Source: Reticulitermes speratus
Lineage: Eukaryota; Arthropoda; Insecta; Blattodea; Rhinotermitidae
Reading direction: 5' to 3'
NCBI GenBank assembly: GCA_021186555.1
Contig: JAJKFL010000010.1
Coordinates: forward strand, 21,988,586 to 22,052,585
DNA: 64,000 nucleotides
Shown here: piece by piece, positions 1 to 13,050 of the stretch
Numbering within the stretch: the first letter of the stretch is position 1
How the letters are laid out: every line of letters starts with the position of its first letter
Notes under the pieces: generated by a model
Databases searched by the model: none
What the model saw: the letters and a program-made list of their open reading frames with translations, nothing else
What the model was told of the DNA's origin: nothing
Translations under genes and position numbers: made by a program

Positions 1-245
1 TTTTGTCCCCACTAACCAACATTCTATTACATGGTATCACATACAGGTGTTTTGTTCCCACTAACCAACATTCTATTACATGGTATCACATACAGGTGTT
101 TTGTCCCCACTAACCAACATTCTATTACATGGTATCACATACAGGTGTTTTGTCCCCACTAACCAACATTCTATTACATGGTATCACATACAGGTGTTTT
201 GTCCCCACTAACCAACATTCTATTACATGGTATCACATACAGGTG
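1..245. repeat. 49-bp minisatellite, five copies
   Basis: Five near-identical 49-bp units run from the window edge to about 245, so the array may extend further left. Each unit ends in ACAGGTG, which looks like a splice-junction core. The true acceptor of the first visible cyclase exon (CTTTCAG at 284-290) follows 45 bp later. No coding potential is seen. Confidence 0.95.
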
Positions 246-290
246 TTGTTTCCAGTATGTAATCAATATGCTCTTATATACTGCTTTCAG

Positions 291-556
291 GTGCAATGTC
301 CCCAGTAATCAACGCAGATGACAATCCCAGCTGCCAGCCGCCTGTGACAGACTCCATATTGGAGGGAACCTCTGCACCCGCACTGAGAGTTTGCTGTTTC
401 CGTATCGACCCTTGTTCGACGACCGGCAAGAGGGTTTACCTGCTTCAGATGATTATCCTACCGTTTATTCCAATAGCCGCGCTAATAGTGCAGAACTGCT
501 GCACAATGGTGAGCGTCGCCATTGCAAATAGGGATGCCATGGAAATTAACAGACAG
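291..556 (+). CDS. NIT-GC exon 1 (N-terminus and TM1)
   Basis: The acceptor CTGCTTTCAG ends at 290 and the donor CAG|GTGAAT follows 556. The first Met codon is at 296, so 291-295 is 5' UTR if that start is used. The exon encodes 87 residues: a Cys-rich cytoplasmic stretch, then the hydrophobic segment [18 protein letters not shown], then the start of the NIT domain. It ends in phase 0. Confidence 0.85.
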
Positions 557-3500
557 GTGAATGAGTGTCAGGTGGCTTAGAGCAAGTACGAACTTCGAAC
601 TGGAATAACATTTTTAAATTAGAGCCCTATTTTTATTAGTGATAGGAATGCGAACAAGACAGGTAGTGTACGTATTACGTAATATCGAGGCGCGTTCGCT
701 TAACCATTGTTGCTGTGGAATAGCAATAAGTATTACATATTGTGAGTGTGTGTCTGTAGCCTTAGTTATCCGGCATGCAAAGCGCATGCGCCGTATTATA
801 TTGTCATCTGTGGCCTGTCTGGCTGTACCATATTTTTCCACATTATCTCATAAACGGCACGATTTTCGGGAAAAAGTTATTGAACATAAAATGTGTGTTT
901 TGATTTTCTCTACAAATTGTGTCTTAAACATTTCTCATTCTGAGAAGAATTGAGCGAGATATTATAATAAATGTACATAGGTCTTCATGTAAAGTACCCG
1001 TTATTATTTTCAGATTTTAATGAAACTTGAATGTTCTCGACAGATTTTCGAAGAATACTGAAATATCAAATTTCATGAAAATCCGTCCATTGGGAGCCGA
1101 GTTCCATGCGGACCTACAGACGGCCAGACGAACATATATGACGAAACAAGAGTCGCTTTTCGCAATTTTGCGAAAAGCGTCTACAAACAACAAGCCCTCG
1201 TATATAAATTCAGTCACGGTATAGTTAACATCAGTCAGTATGTGAGCTCTTACCTTCTCGCAGCCATGTAGCTGAGGTACATCCTTTCTCAGATACTACG
1301 CTGTGTCAATGAGTGTTACTTATCGAAACAATGTGTTGGTATCGAAACGTCGTGAACCCATTGCCCAGTGGCGTCGACATTCTTAGTTTCTCATAGTATA
1401 GAACGCCCAATGATAGAGTGATTAGAGGATGACGAATTGTAAGGGATATGAAAGGAGACAGTAACAGCCCTAAAGGATTTCATCCCGTTGTGTTGTTTAT
1501 AAAAGAAATCAAGTCGAAATCCGTCCAAACACAACTAAATTCAATTTAATATATGGAACTACATGTTTCGACTTATTTCAGGTCATCCTCGTGTTCACAA
1601 ATTTCTGTTTAAAACATATTGAGGAAGGAATATAAAAGACGTCTTTTATGGACGTATATTCTTTCCTCAGTATGTATTTAAACACAAATTTGTGAAACTG
1701 AGGTTGACCTGAAATAAGTCGAAACATGTAGTTCTGTTAAATTAAGTTATAGACCAACTGATGCACTTTTTAAAGCACTTTTTAAGTAGCTTTATTAAAA
1801 ATGTTAAAATAGTACCCCTACACGTGTTTCGATCCTAGGATCATCGTCAGGGAGTTTTTTTGCTAAAAGCTACGTCACTTGATTTGAAGTGACGTAGGTT
1901 TTAGCAAAAAAAAACCCCTGACGATGATCCTAGGATCGAAACACGTGTAGGGGTACTATTTTAACATTTTTAATAAAGCTACTTAAAAAGTGCTTTAAAA
2001 AGTGCATCAGTTGGTCTATAACTTAATTTAATATGACGAAGATGCACGGTGTCAACAGTGTGAAATGTAGTTCTGTATAATAATTAGGATTTAGTTGTGT
2101 TTGGACGGATTTAGACTTGATTTTAGCCCTGCTTGATGTACTAATCCGGCATATGACTGCAGGGACCGAGAGAATGGGCGATGGTCTGTCAGATTTGGAG
2201 ATCTTCAGTATGAAATTTTAAATTCCCCCCCCCCCCCCCCCCCGCTGCCGCAATTAAGAAGCCAGATTGATACCCACTTGACCACCACATCCAGTTACAT
2301 TGTTACGTCCTGTAGAGGTACTCAAAGTGTGTTCCTTTTATAGCAACAAAACGCTCTATAAAGCATTTGGGTGGGACGAAGATGAAGTCAAGTTTGCATG
2401 ACGCGAAACATCATAATTTATCATCATTGGACTGTGACTAAATGGAGCAGAGGCGCCCAGGTTCCTTCCAGCAGTGGGACGTCTGATCAGAAAAACATAT
2501 GTACGTGATTTCAGGCTTCCGCCGCGGTGTAAATGACATCTGCGCTCTTCTGGGATATTACGCAGAGTATAATGGTAGTTTGTTACCGACGTTTCGGAGC
2601 CGATAGGTTGTCCCGAAACGCCGGTACGTCTGATCATAAAGTCATATGTGCGTTATTTCATGATTCTGCCGCGGTGTAAATTAGATCTGCGCTCTTTTGG
2701 AATTTTACGCATCGTAGAATGGTATTTTGTTGTCGACGTTTCGGGGCCGACAGGTTGTCCCGAAACGCCGGTAAGAAACTACCATTCTACGCTGCGTAAA
2801 ATCCCGAAAGAGCGCAGATCTCAAATCATAGGTTTTGTGGAATGATTAATTATGATATAATATTAAAACGTATAGATAATTTAGTAGTAATACAAAACCG
2901 GTTGGCAAATATTACGCCCTATTGACTTACTGGCCTACGGATTGTATACCGGTGATCGGGTGGGCCTCGTTTGGACGCCCCATTATTAGCAGTACTTTTA
3001 TTTTCAAAACGTATCATGCTGTGTTCTATTATTATGCCTTTCTTTTCAGATTGAGTTAACAGCCGAAGTCGTTGACTTACTGACGACCCTCCAGTTTGAA
3101 CGAGGTCAGGTTGCTTACTATATCTTCACGGATGGAAACAGGTAAATTTTGTTGATTTTGCCTTTTGACTAAACCCCCCTTAAAGTCTGGGGCACGCGGT
3201 GGCGCAGTTGGTTGAGGCACTGCGCTACAAGCCGGAAGGTCGCGGGTTCGATTTCCGATGGTGTCATTCGAATGTTTCATTGACATTATCCTTTCGGTCG
3301 CAATATGGCCCTGGGGTCGACTCAGCCTCTAATAGAAATGAGTACCAGGAATATTTCCTGGGGGTAAAGGCGGCCGGTGCGTAGGGATGACAACCTTACC
3401 ACCTTCATGTGCCGATTGTCTAGAAATCTGGTAGCCTCAACCTTCTGGAATCCTAAGGGCCTGTCCAGGCCTGTAATGGGATTGCTTTTACCCTTAAATT

Positions 3501-6500
3501 CTAGTGGTTTCTACAAGGGGCTGTAAAAAGTGAAGTTCCAAACACCTCGATGTCGAAACTTTCATCGCCAGTTCGGTGTATAGATAGCACAGCGGTAGCA
3601 GATGGTGCACATCAGACACCCACATACTGTGTCCATCCACAGAATGCTTACGGTGGTACAGCCCGCAGGTTATGGACCATAATCCCAACGGCCCTAATCT
3701 CACGATCAGTGATTTCGATCTCTTTAAAACCCTTTAAGAAGGAGGTGACTGGGAAGCAATTTGCAACAGACGCCGACGTGAAGCAAGATGTAGCCTACTG
3801 GTTACAGACACTTGACACTAATTTCTTCCATGCCTGGATGCAAGCCTTGGTGCCACGTTGGGACAAATGCCTAAATATCAGTGGTGACTGCGTGGGTGTC
3901 TGGTGTGCACCATCTGCGACACGTGTACCATGTATAAAATGAGGTCAGAATAAAGTTCTTGGTATGAGAGTGTTTGGTGCCTAATTTTTTAAACTCCTTT
4001 GTATGTATCCTGCCAGGTTTAACACTAAAATCTCTGCATTTTTTTCCTACGCAGTGTGTTTTTGTAAAAGTTAAAATTTTCCCTGTCCACCTCATGAAGG
4101 AGTATAGCGAGAGTAGAAGTACATCTCCATGCATTTTTAACCTCAGCACTAGATGGAGGTGGCTGCTTTAGTCCCCCCAGGGAAATAACTCGCTTTAGGC
4201 TTTAAATACGAAATTGGATGGCCTCAGAACCGTCTGTACGTTTTTAGAACAGAAAATATCTCACGCCTGTCGCAAATCGAAGCCAGGATCCTCCAACCCG
4301 TCCTATAATCACTGTGCTAAACCACAAAAATTGTTTTGACCAAGTGACATATACATCTTACTATAGATCTATGTGTTTTTATGTTTTATATGGGTTAACA
4401 TTGGGCAGCATGCGTTTTGCTCCTTATTACGATATCCCTGTCCGTTTCGCATCACAAAGCTGGGCTCAGTTGTTAATGTTTACAGACGGACCAACTCCCG
4501 ATTCCTTTGTCCTCCTCTTATTTCGGTGGAGTGTCGAGCCACTCTTGAATTGAAGTAACTCAGAAGACTTTATTAATCACGTCTTCTCTTCACACAGGAC
4601 CAATCTGCATTCAGTCTTCAAGGAAACTAACGAAAAACTATCCAAATTATATTGGCAAAACTGGAAGGACATCTTTAAAGACGATGGCAATTTTGAGCGT
4701 CATATGGACAATTTCAGGTAAAAGAAATCTTACGTTTTGATCATTTAGCTGCGAGTATGGACTAAATTATTTTCACGTAAAGATTATTAGCCATTATCAG
4801 TTATGTAAGTGACGTCACTGAGGTATTACATGTCCTTAGGTCATTTTTTTTCCAATGGCTTGAAAGCCCCTTGGGGGCCTAGGCCGTCTCATTTTTCGAG
4901 GCTTCACGATCACATACTTTAGACACACCACATTCGGTAGGACTCCTCTGGACGAGTGATCAGCCCGTCGCAGAGACCTCTACCTGACAACGCACAATAC
5001 TCACAACAGACAGACATCCATGCCCTAAGCGGGATTCGAACCCACAATCCCAGTAAGCGAGCGGCCGTTGACCCACGCCTTAGACCGCGCGGCCACTGGG
5101 ATCGGCTTCCTTAGGTCATCTGCGGGTTAAACGCTAATGAAGGGGGGAAAACGTAATACATTCACACTCACGAAACTTGCTATATCAGTGGCTTACTCTA
5201 AATGAGATAATTTTCTCCTTATTTTAATCGTTTAAGTAATGGCATGTTATGCATTTACTTGGACAAAAAGGCATTTCTATAGACGTAAGACATTGAAGGT
5301 CAGTAGAGAAACACAGTTTGCTTTTTTGAAACACGGGACTGAGTACTGCAAAGTTGAGGCAGTCATCGGTCGCTGTGCATCAGTTGATGTCGTCCGCTCT
5401 ACGGCGCGCAGTACTGAGTACAGCGCAGTGGCCTTCGTCATCCGTAGCTATGCAGCAATGCAGTTGTGAGTTGATTTTTAGACCATGTATAACAACAAGG
5501 AACAGGGCACATTATTAACATGTAGTTTCAAGAACTTACTCTAAACATATCGTAGTTCTGAATGATGATTTTGATATATTAAGGCCGTGATCTGTTTAAT
5601 TTATATCTCCACCAGCATCACATAATGTTGGCACTTTTTGGTGGCCTAGTGGAAATTACATTTATCTGCCAGAAGGGTCTGAACCGAAACTGGTGTGTCT
5701 AAATATACTGGGAGTTTAATTCTAACAATCTGCTGTTCCTGTTCGTAAGTACTTCAATCATGTGTTTTCTGACTGATTGGACGGAGATCGACACTTCTGC
5801 AGTGCCAAAATGCAATAATTATGATTTTGCATTATACAAATATTAGTATGGTTTCATGTAAGCAAATATATCCAAATGTTGATACATGTCGACAGAAAAA
5901 TTCAGGACTCTTGCAGGAAATACATTTGTGTATGTTATCCATGCAATGTTATGACTTGTTATTTTGCGCTGTGACTATATTGATGCACTCGCGTACTGAT
6001 AATTTTTTTTTTTCACATACGTGGTAAGAAAATTCTGCTTGCCCTGTATAGACTATTATGAAGCCCATGTTTCTGCTTTTAATGTAAACGTTAAGATCTA
6101 ACTCTCTTAGTCTCTCTTATCTGGACACAGTTCTTCATATTGGCCACATTAACATGTAATTACATTGGGACATACTACATAACCAAAGAATTTACAAATT
6201 ATCTAATATATAGCAAATTATATGTTTTACCCACTTTATAGCCTAAGTCTTAATTTAACTAATAATACATTCCTGTATCTATATAATTTAATGATGAGTA
6301 CATAATTTTATTACAGACTACAATGTATTTTGGAAAAATTCTTCAACGCAGGTATTTAGAAACCATCAGATCCAATTGATTTCCAAGAATTTTGACAGAA
6401 TAATATCTGAGGCAAAGTAGAACATTTTTGGACAGTTGTCATATTCAGAAACAAATGTTAGTAGTTTACATTTCAGCTCATTAACCGTGGTGGTGTGAAG

Positions 6501-9500
6501 GCAGCAGTAATTCATCCAAGTCTTTAATAACAACGAAATACAAAAAGCCACAAAACAAAAACAATATTATATATTTATGTTAATTTGAATATAATATGTT
6601 CTACGTTATACCTAAAAGGAATTGTTTATAAGTCAAATATTATTTTTATAGTCCTTTATGTTTTTTTCTACAATGGGCCTATACATGGCTTGTATTGAAG
6701 CCGAAACGTGTAGCTAAAAATAGAATCTCAGTGAAGTGATCTTTCTTTGGACTTCAATGTAGTACTACGTTTCGGAACGCGGTTCTGTTTCCTTCTTCAG
6801 GGCCCAATGACTGACAATAGATCTTTTTTAAGGGATCCACCAGATTAGTTGCTTTCCTTAGCCTGAAGACGGAAGCAGAGCCGACTTCCGAAACGTCATG
6901 CTTCATTAAGAAATTAGACGATGAATAAAGTCCAAAAAAATATTATATCAGTGAGTCATATACCGTCGTCAGAAACCTGTAGATTTCAATTAAATTTAAT
7001 CTGTTTGATTGACAAAGTTGTGTTGAGCTGATATGTCATTGTCTTGTGTTGTGCTAATAGGTCACTGTGTTGCGTTGTGCTGATGCGTCACTGTTGTGTT
7101 GTACTATGTCACTGTGTTGCGTTTTGCTGACATGTCACTGGTTGCTTTTTCCTGATATGTCACTGGTTGCGTTGTGCTGATATGTCACTGTGTTCGTTGT
7201 GCTGACACGTCACTGTTGTTTTGTACTTTGTCACTGTGTTGCGTTTTGCTGATATGTCACTGGTTGCGTTTTCCTGATATGTCACTGGTTGCGTTGTGCT
7301 GATATGTCACTGTGTTGTGTTGTGTTGTGCTGATATGTCACTGTGTTCGTTGTGCTGATACGTCACTGTTGTGTTGTACTATGTCACTGTGTTGCGTTTT
7401 GCTGATATGTTACTGGTTGCGTTTTGCTGATATGTCACTTGTGTTGTGCTGATATGTCACTGTGTTGTGTTGTGATATGTCACTGTGTTGTGTTGTGCTG
7501 ATATGTCATTGTGTTGTGTTGTGCTGATATGTCACTGTGTTGTGTTGTGTTGTGTTGTGCTGATGTCACTGTGTTGTGTTGTGCTGATATGACACTGTGT
7601 TGCGTTGTGCTGATGTCACTGTGTTGTGTTGTGCTAATATGTCACTGTGTTGTGTTCTGATATGTCACTGTGTTGTGTTGTGCTGATATGACACTGTGTT
7701 GCGTTGTGCTGATATGACACTGTGTTGTGTTGTGCTGATATGACACTGTGTTGCGTTGTGCTGATGTCACTGTGTTGTGTTGTGCTAATATGTCACTGTG
7801 TTGTGTTGTGCTAATATGTCACTGTGTTGTGTTCTGATATGTCACTGTGTTGTGTTGTGTTTATATGTCATTGTGTTTGATCCTCAGTCATATTTGTTTT
7901 CTTTCTAGTAATTTTATGATGCAAATTTCATAACTGTCTATCGTCTGCTTGAATTCTTAATATCGCCCTCGTAACCCCCCTCCCCTTCCTAGCTTCCACA
8001 CACGTCACAAGACAGGTAATGTACGTATAACGTAACATTGAGGCGCGTTCGCGTAACCACTGTTGCCGTGGACAAGCAATAAGTATTACATATTGTGAGT
8101 GTGTGTCTGTAGCCTTAGTTATCCAGCATGCAAAGCGCATGCGCCGTGTTATATTGTCATCTGTGGCCTGTCTGGCTCTAACATATTTTTCCACATTTTC
8201 TCATAAATGGCACGATTTTAGGAAAAAAGTTATTGAACATAAAATGTGTGTTTTGATTTTCTCTACAACTTTTGTCTGAAACATTTCTCATTCGAAGAAG
8301 AATTCAGCGAGATATTATCATAAATGTACAAAGGTCTTCGTGTAAAGTACCGTTATTGTTGTCAGATTTTAATGAAACTTGAATTTTCTGGACATATTTT
8401 CGAAAAATCCTCAAATATCAAATTTAATGAAAATCCGTCCAGTGGGAGTCGAGTTGTTGCATGCTGACGGACAGACAGACGGTGACTAAAAATCAATCTA
8501 GTTCCCAATCTTGTCCAGCATGTGTTCAACTTAAAATGGTTGCCATATACTACTTGAATATCGAAAATTCTTTCAACTTGTCAGGCTTCTCTTCCTTTAT
8601 AAAATATAAAGCAAATAAGTAGGGAGGAGACGAAACCTTCTGTAAGACTCAGTCTATCAATTTTTATGATGTACTGAGATGGTTATAGGCTTAACCTTCA
8701 TCACACACAAAGAATAAAGGAGGTCTGCTGCAGCAACGACTGGATTTTAATTACGTTTGAGGGTAGTTGAAGGAATTCCTAATATCTGAGTGTGGAACAA
8801 GTTGGTTTAAGTGGTAAGGCTTCTGACACACATTTGGGAAGAACTTGGTCCAAATGCAGACCGGGACACCGAATATCCTGACAAGATTATACGTTGTGTT
8901 CACCGTGCGTTTTGATATCACTCAACAATTACACCAACAAATGCACTTTATTTCTTAAGCATGTCCAATAACCCTACATATTCACTGTCTACGAACCAAC
9001 TAAATGCACCTTTTATCTTTCACTTTTCATTTACAAATTCACCCCTACATATGTTTCGGTCCTCTTAAAGACCATCATCAGGGGTACGAAATTACGTTCA
9101 ATCTACACCCATTTGTATTCACTTTGTGGTCACAAGCAGTTCAGTCAAACTGTATGCAGACCTCAATCACTTTTTAAGTTAAAATGTGAATATGTATAAA
9201 AACACTGTATATAAAACTTTAAAAAGATTCGTCATTATCTAAAATGTTAATTCAACCACGTGAATATCTTGTTGTCATGTCACCTTTTGTTAATTTGCTG
9301 GTACTTGTATCTTGGTTTTGTATTGTTGGTAGTAATTTAATTGGTTGTGTCCTGCGAAACAATGTGCATATATTAGAATCGTAACTATTTTCGCTTATAT
9401 GAGGTTCTGTCTAATAAGTAGGTTTTCGCGTACATATGTTTCGGCTGCAATAGAGCCATCATCAGGGTTCAATGAATGTTGAAGTGAACGTGACCTTGAA

Positions 9501-12500
9501 CCCCTGATGATGGCTCTGTTGCAGCCGAAACATATGTAGGGTTATTGAACATGCTTAAGAAATGAAGTCCATCTGTTGGTTTAATTGTTGAGTGATGCTG
9601 ATAGGATTTTAGTGGTTTGTTTTATCTCGGCTCATTAATCCTCCAGGCAGATTCCTGACACTTTTCCATGTTTCTTCAAACCCTCAAATTAGGCAAACAA
9701 GGAAATTCCGGGACTGAGTAACTCCACGGAGCAGAATCCTTTTTGAGAAGCTAACCGTTCTTCAGATAGTCAAGAAATTCACCGCATTTTATGGCACTCG
9801 ATGGTTCATCGCCGTGTTCACAACAGCCCGCCACTTTTCGAAATCCTGAGCGAAATGAATTCAGTCCACGCACTCACAACCTATTTTTAAAGATCGATTT
9901 TAGTATTATCATTCCATCTATGCCTATGTCTTCCAAGTGGTGTATTTCCTTCAGGTTTCCCCATCAAATCCCTGTATACACCTCTCCTCTCTCCTATTTT
10001 TTTTTCCAATGGCTCGACAGCCCCTTGGGGGCCTAGGCCGCCTCATTTTTCGAGGCTTCACGATCACACTTTTTAGACACACCACAATCGGTAGGACTCC
10101 TCTGGACGAGTGATCAGCTCGTCGCAGAGACCTCTACCTGACAACACACAACACTCACAAGAGACAGACATGCATGCCCCCGGTGGGATCTTTTTTTGTG
10201 CCTGTCCGGGGTTTTCCCCCTTTGATCCATTTTTGTACTGTTTAAATCCTTTCGTCCTTCATGTCACTTTACGTTCCATGCTACCGTCCTTACAACAAAC
10301 ACAACAACAAACATCCATGCCCCCGGTGGGATTCGAAACCACGATACTAGTAAGCGAGCGGCCGCAGACCCACGCCTTAGACCTCACGGCCACTGGGATC
10401 GGCCCTCTCTCCTATACTTGCCATATTCTCCGTCCTTCCCATTCTTCTTAATTTGATCACCCGGATAGAATTTTGTGAGGAGCACAGATTCAGGACAATG
10501 TCTTAAATTATGCCATGGTCCCTTATTTCCACACATATTAAAACCATAACTGATTCATTCGACGTGAAGTAATTTATATCGTATTTAAATAAAGTACAAA
10601 TAAATAGATGGCACGCGGTGGCGCAGTTGGTTGAAGCACTGCTCTACAAGCCGGAAGGTTACGGGTTCGATTCCTGATGGGGTCATTGGGACTTAATCTT
10701 TCCGGCCGCCGCACTATGACCCAGAGGCTGACAACCTTACCATCTTCATGTGGTACCACAGCCCCCTGGAACCCTAAGAGCCTGTCCAGGCCTGTAATGG
10801 GATAGCTTTACATTTACAAATATATAAGTAAACGTGTGGGGGGTTGTCTTTTCTTTCGTATGTATTAAGTATTTAAGTATGTAAGAATTTTTTCGTTGTG
10901 TTTATTTTGTTTTATCTTCTTGTTGTCAGCCACTATGTCCAGTATTTTGAGTCACTAAATGCAACTGTCAGCTTATTGAACCTCGTTATCATCATCCCTT
11001 TTTGTTATATAACTGGATTCAGTTTTTTTGTTCAGAAAAACGCAGCTGATAAGAATAAAGTAAATTCTCAATATTTCTACGACATGTTTCGGCGTATTTG
11101 ATTGGACATCACCAGGTTATATTATAGTGTACATAAAAGAGAAAATGATTTCAGGACGAGACCTCTGCTTTACAAATATTAAATGCAGCGATCATATTAA
11201 AATTGTTATTCGAAAAAATGGAACAATAATGAGATAAATGTCACTTTTCCTTTTCGGAAGTTGTTCTTATGAAGCTTTCTGCGTTATGGAATAAGAAGTG
11301 GTAAGTCTTTGGGTAGTTAACTAAATTTCCCGAAGCCTGTATTTAGTCTTTAAATATTTAGGCAGCAGCTTACTGCAAAAGACTGGTACCTGTCTGTGAG
11401 TTACATTTCGTAACCACATAACACCAATATACGCCATTGTGCTAAGCTCAGAACTTGACATGTTTATTCCTTATGGAAATAACATTTATTTTTTTTTTTA
11501 ACTTTTTCTCTATCTTGAGATGACACATTCACGTTGTTATGCGTAGAAAATATATCTGTATAAATCTGTGGTCTTCTGGGTTACCACACGACGCCGTGCA
11601 ATACCCCAGAAGACCACAGATCTCATCAACATCGCGGCGGAAGCCTGACTTCAAGATATCTGTATAAGTTTTTATTACCAACTACTGCACAATAACTTTA
11701 TACACTCCTACATGTTTCGGCTGACTATCTTAGCCATTATCAGAGAGTCATCCTCCACAGATATAAGCAGCTTACAACGTGTCACTGAATGGTATAATGC
11801 ACGTTTATCACAGTCCCAGTCACTTATTTGTAGTTTAAATTACATATAATAAAATCCAGTATGTTATTACTTGAAATTTAAGGTATAAAACCTATATAAA
11901 ACCTGTCTCCAAACTTTTCTCTCAATCACTTCCAATTTTTGGGGGGTGGAGACCCCTTGCTGTGGCCCCCGGTGTTTATGTCTTAAGTAATATCTCTACT
12001 GTACTGTAATAAAAAACATATACGTACAGGGCATACACAAAAGAATGGTGCGGTTTCAAAAGTGAATAAAAAAATTATGTCTCACATTACACGGGCACAA
12101 CGTACACCGTCAGCGGTGGCAACTGTCCACGTTTCTCATGCGCTACCAGCAGTTCGCTTCTCATGCTTACTGCCTGGCCGCTGGGCCAGTTTCAAAGATG
12201 GCGTTGCAGCAGGAGAAGGCTTTCTGTGTGCTCCGTTTTGAGGTGTCCAGATCTGTGATTACAGTGCAGCATGATTTCTTTCTTTGGGGGTTCGTTAAAG
12301 ACAGCGTTTATGTACCACCATTGCCCACGTCCATCCATGAAATTCGTGATCGGATAACGCATGCACTGCAGGCCATTACAGCGGACATGCTACACCGGGA
12401 TGAGTTTGATTACCGTGTGGATGTGTGTCGTGTGACCCAGGGTGCACACATTGAAGGATTGTAATTACCAAATGAGAAACTTGGACAGTTGCCGCCGCTG

Positions 12501-12581
12501 ATGGTGTATGTTGTGCCCGTGTAAGGTGAGAAATACATTTTTTATTCACTTTTGAAACCGCACCATTCTTTAGTGTATGCC

Positions 12582-12625
<44 letters not shown>

Positions 12626-13011
12626 AGTGCAAGGAACATATGTCATATTAAGTAAATATATCTGTATTTGTTCTGTATTGTTTCTAGCGCTAAACGAGAA
12701 GGAGTTTTGGAAATGGCGTAAGTTACTTATTACTTATAGCCCAGAAGTAACTGTATGTACCACCTGCTAGGACACTAAACTTTGTCTTTCGTATGTTTCC
12801 TGTGATTGCCACAACATTGATTGTTTGCCTAGTTAGCATTACTTTTAAGTGTGACATCCAGTTGTGATGTGAATATGAATAAGGAGAGTATAGTCAATGA
12901 CAACAATCTTCGAATATTAAGTTGAAATTTGCTAAGCTACATGTTTTGACTTACATACTAAACAGCCATCAACAGGCAATCAGGTACAAAGGGTAATCTC
13001 ATTTGTATATC

Positions 13012-13050
<39 letters not shown>

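Larger units (their letters stand above)
1512..2121. mobile_element. Nested foldback elements
   Basis: Outer arms at 1512-1541 and 2090-2121 are inverted copies (CCGTCCAAACACAACTAAAT and complement). Inside, 1553-1610 pairs with 1690-1740. From 1744 to 2030 there is a second near-perfect palindrome of about 285 bp with arms of about 120 bp. The inner arms carry hammerhead-like motifs. No transposase is seen. Confidence 0.85.
8916..9597. mobile_element. Foldback element with three ribozyme-like motifs
   Basis: The left end (ATCACTCAACAATT ... TTTCTTAAGCATGT) is the reverse complement of the right end (ACATGCTTAAGAAAT ... AATTGTTGAGTGAT). Hammerhead-like cores sit at 9041-9085 (-), 9427-9469 (-) and 9499-9543 (+). 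No protein is encoded. This resembles Penelope-like or other short non-autonomous retroelements that carry hammerheads, by inference. Confidence 0.75.
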
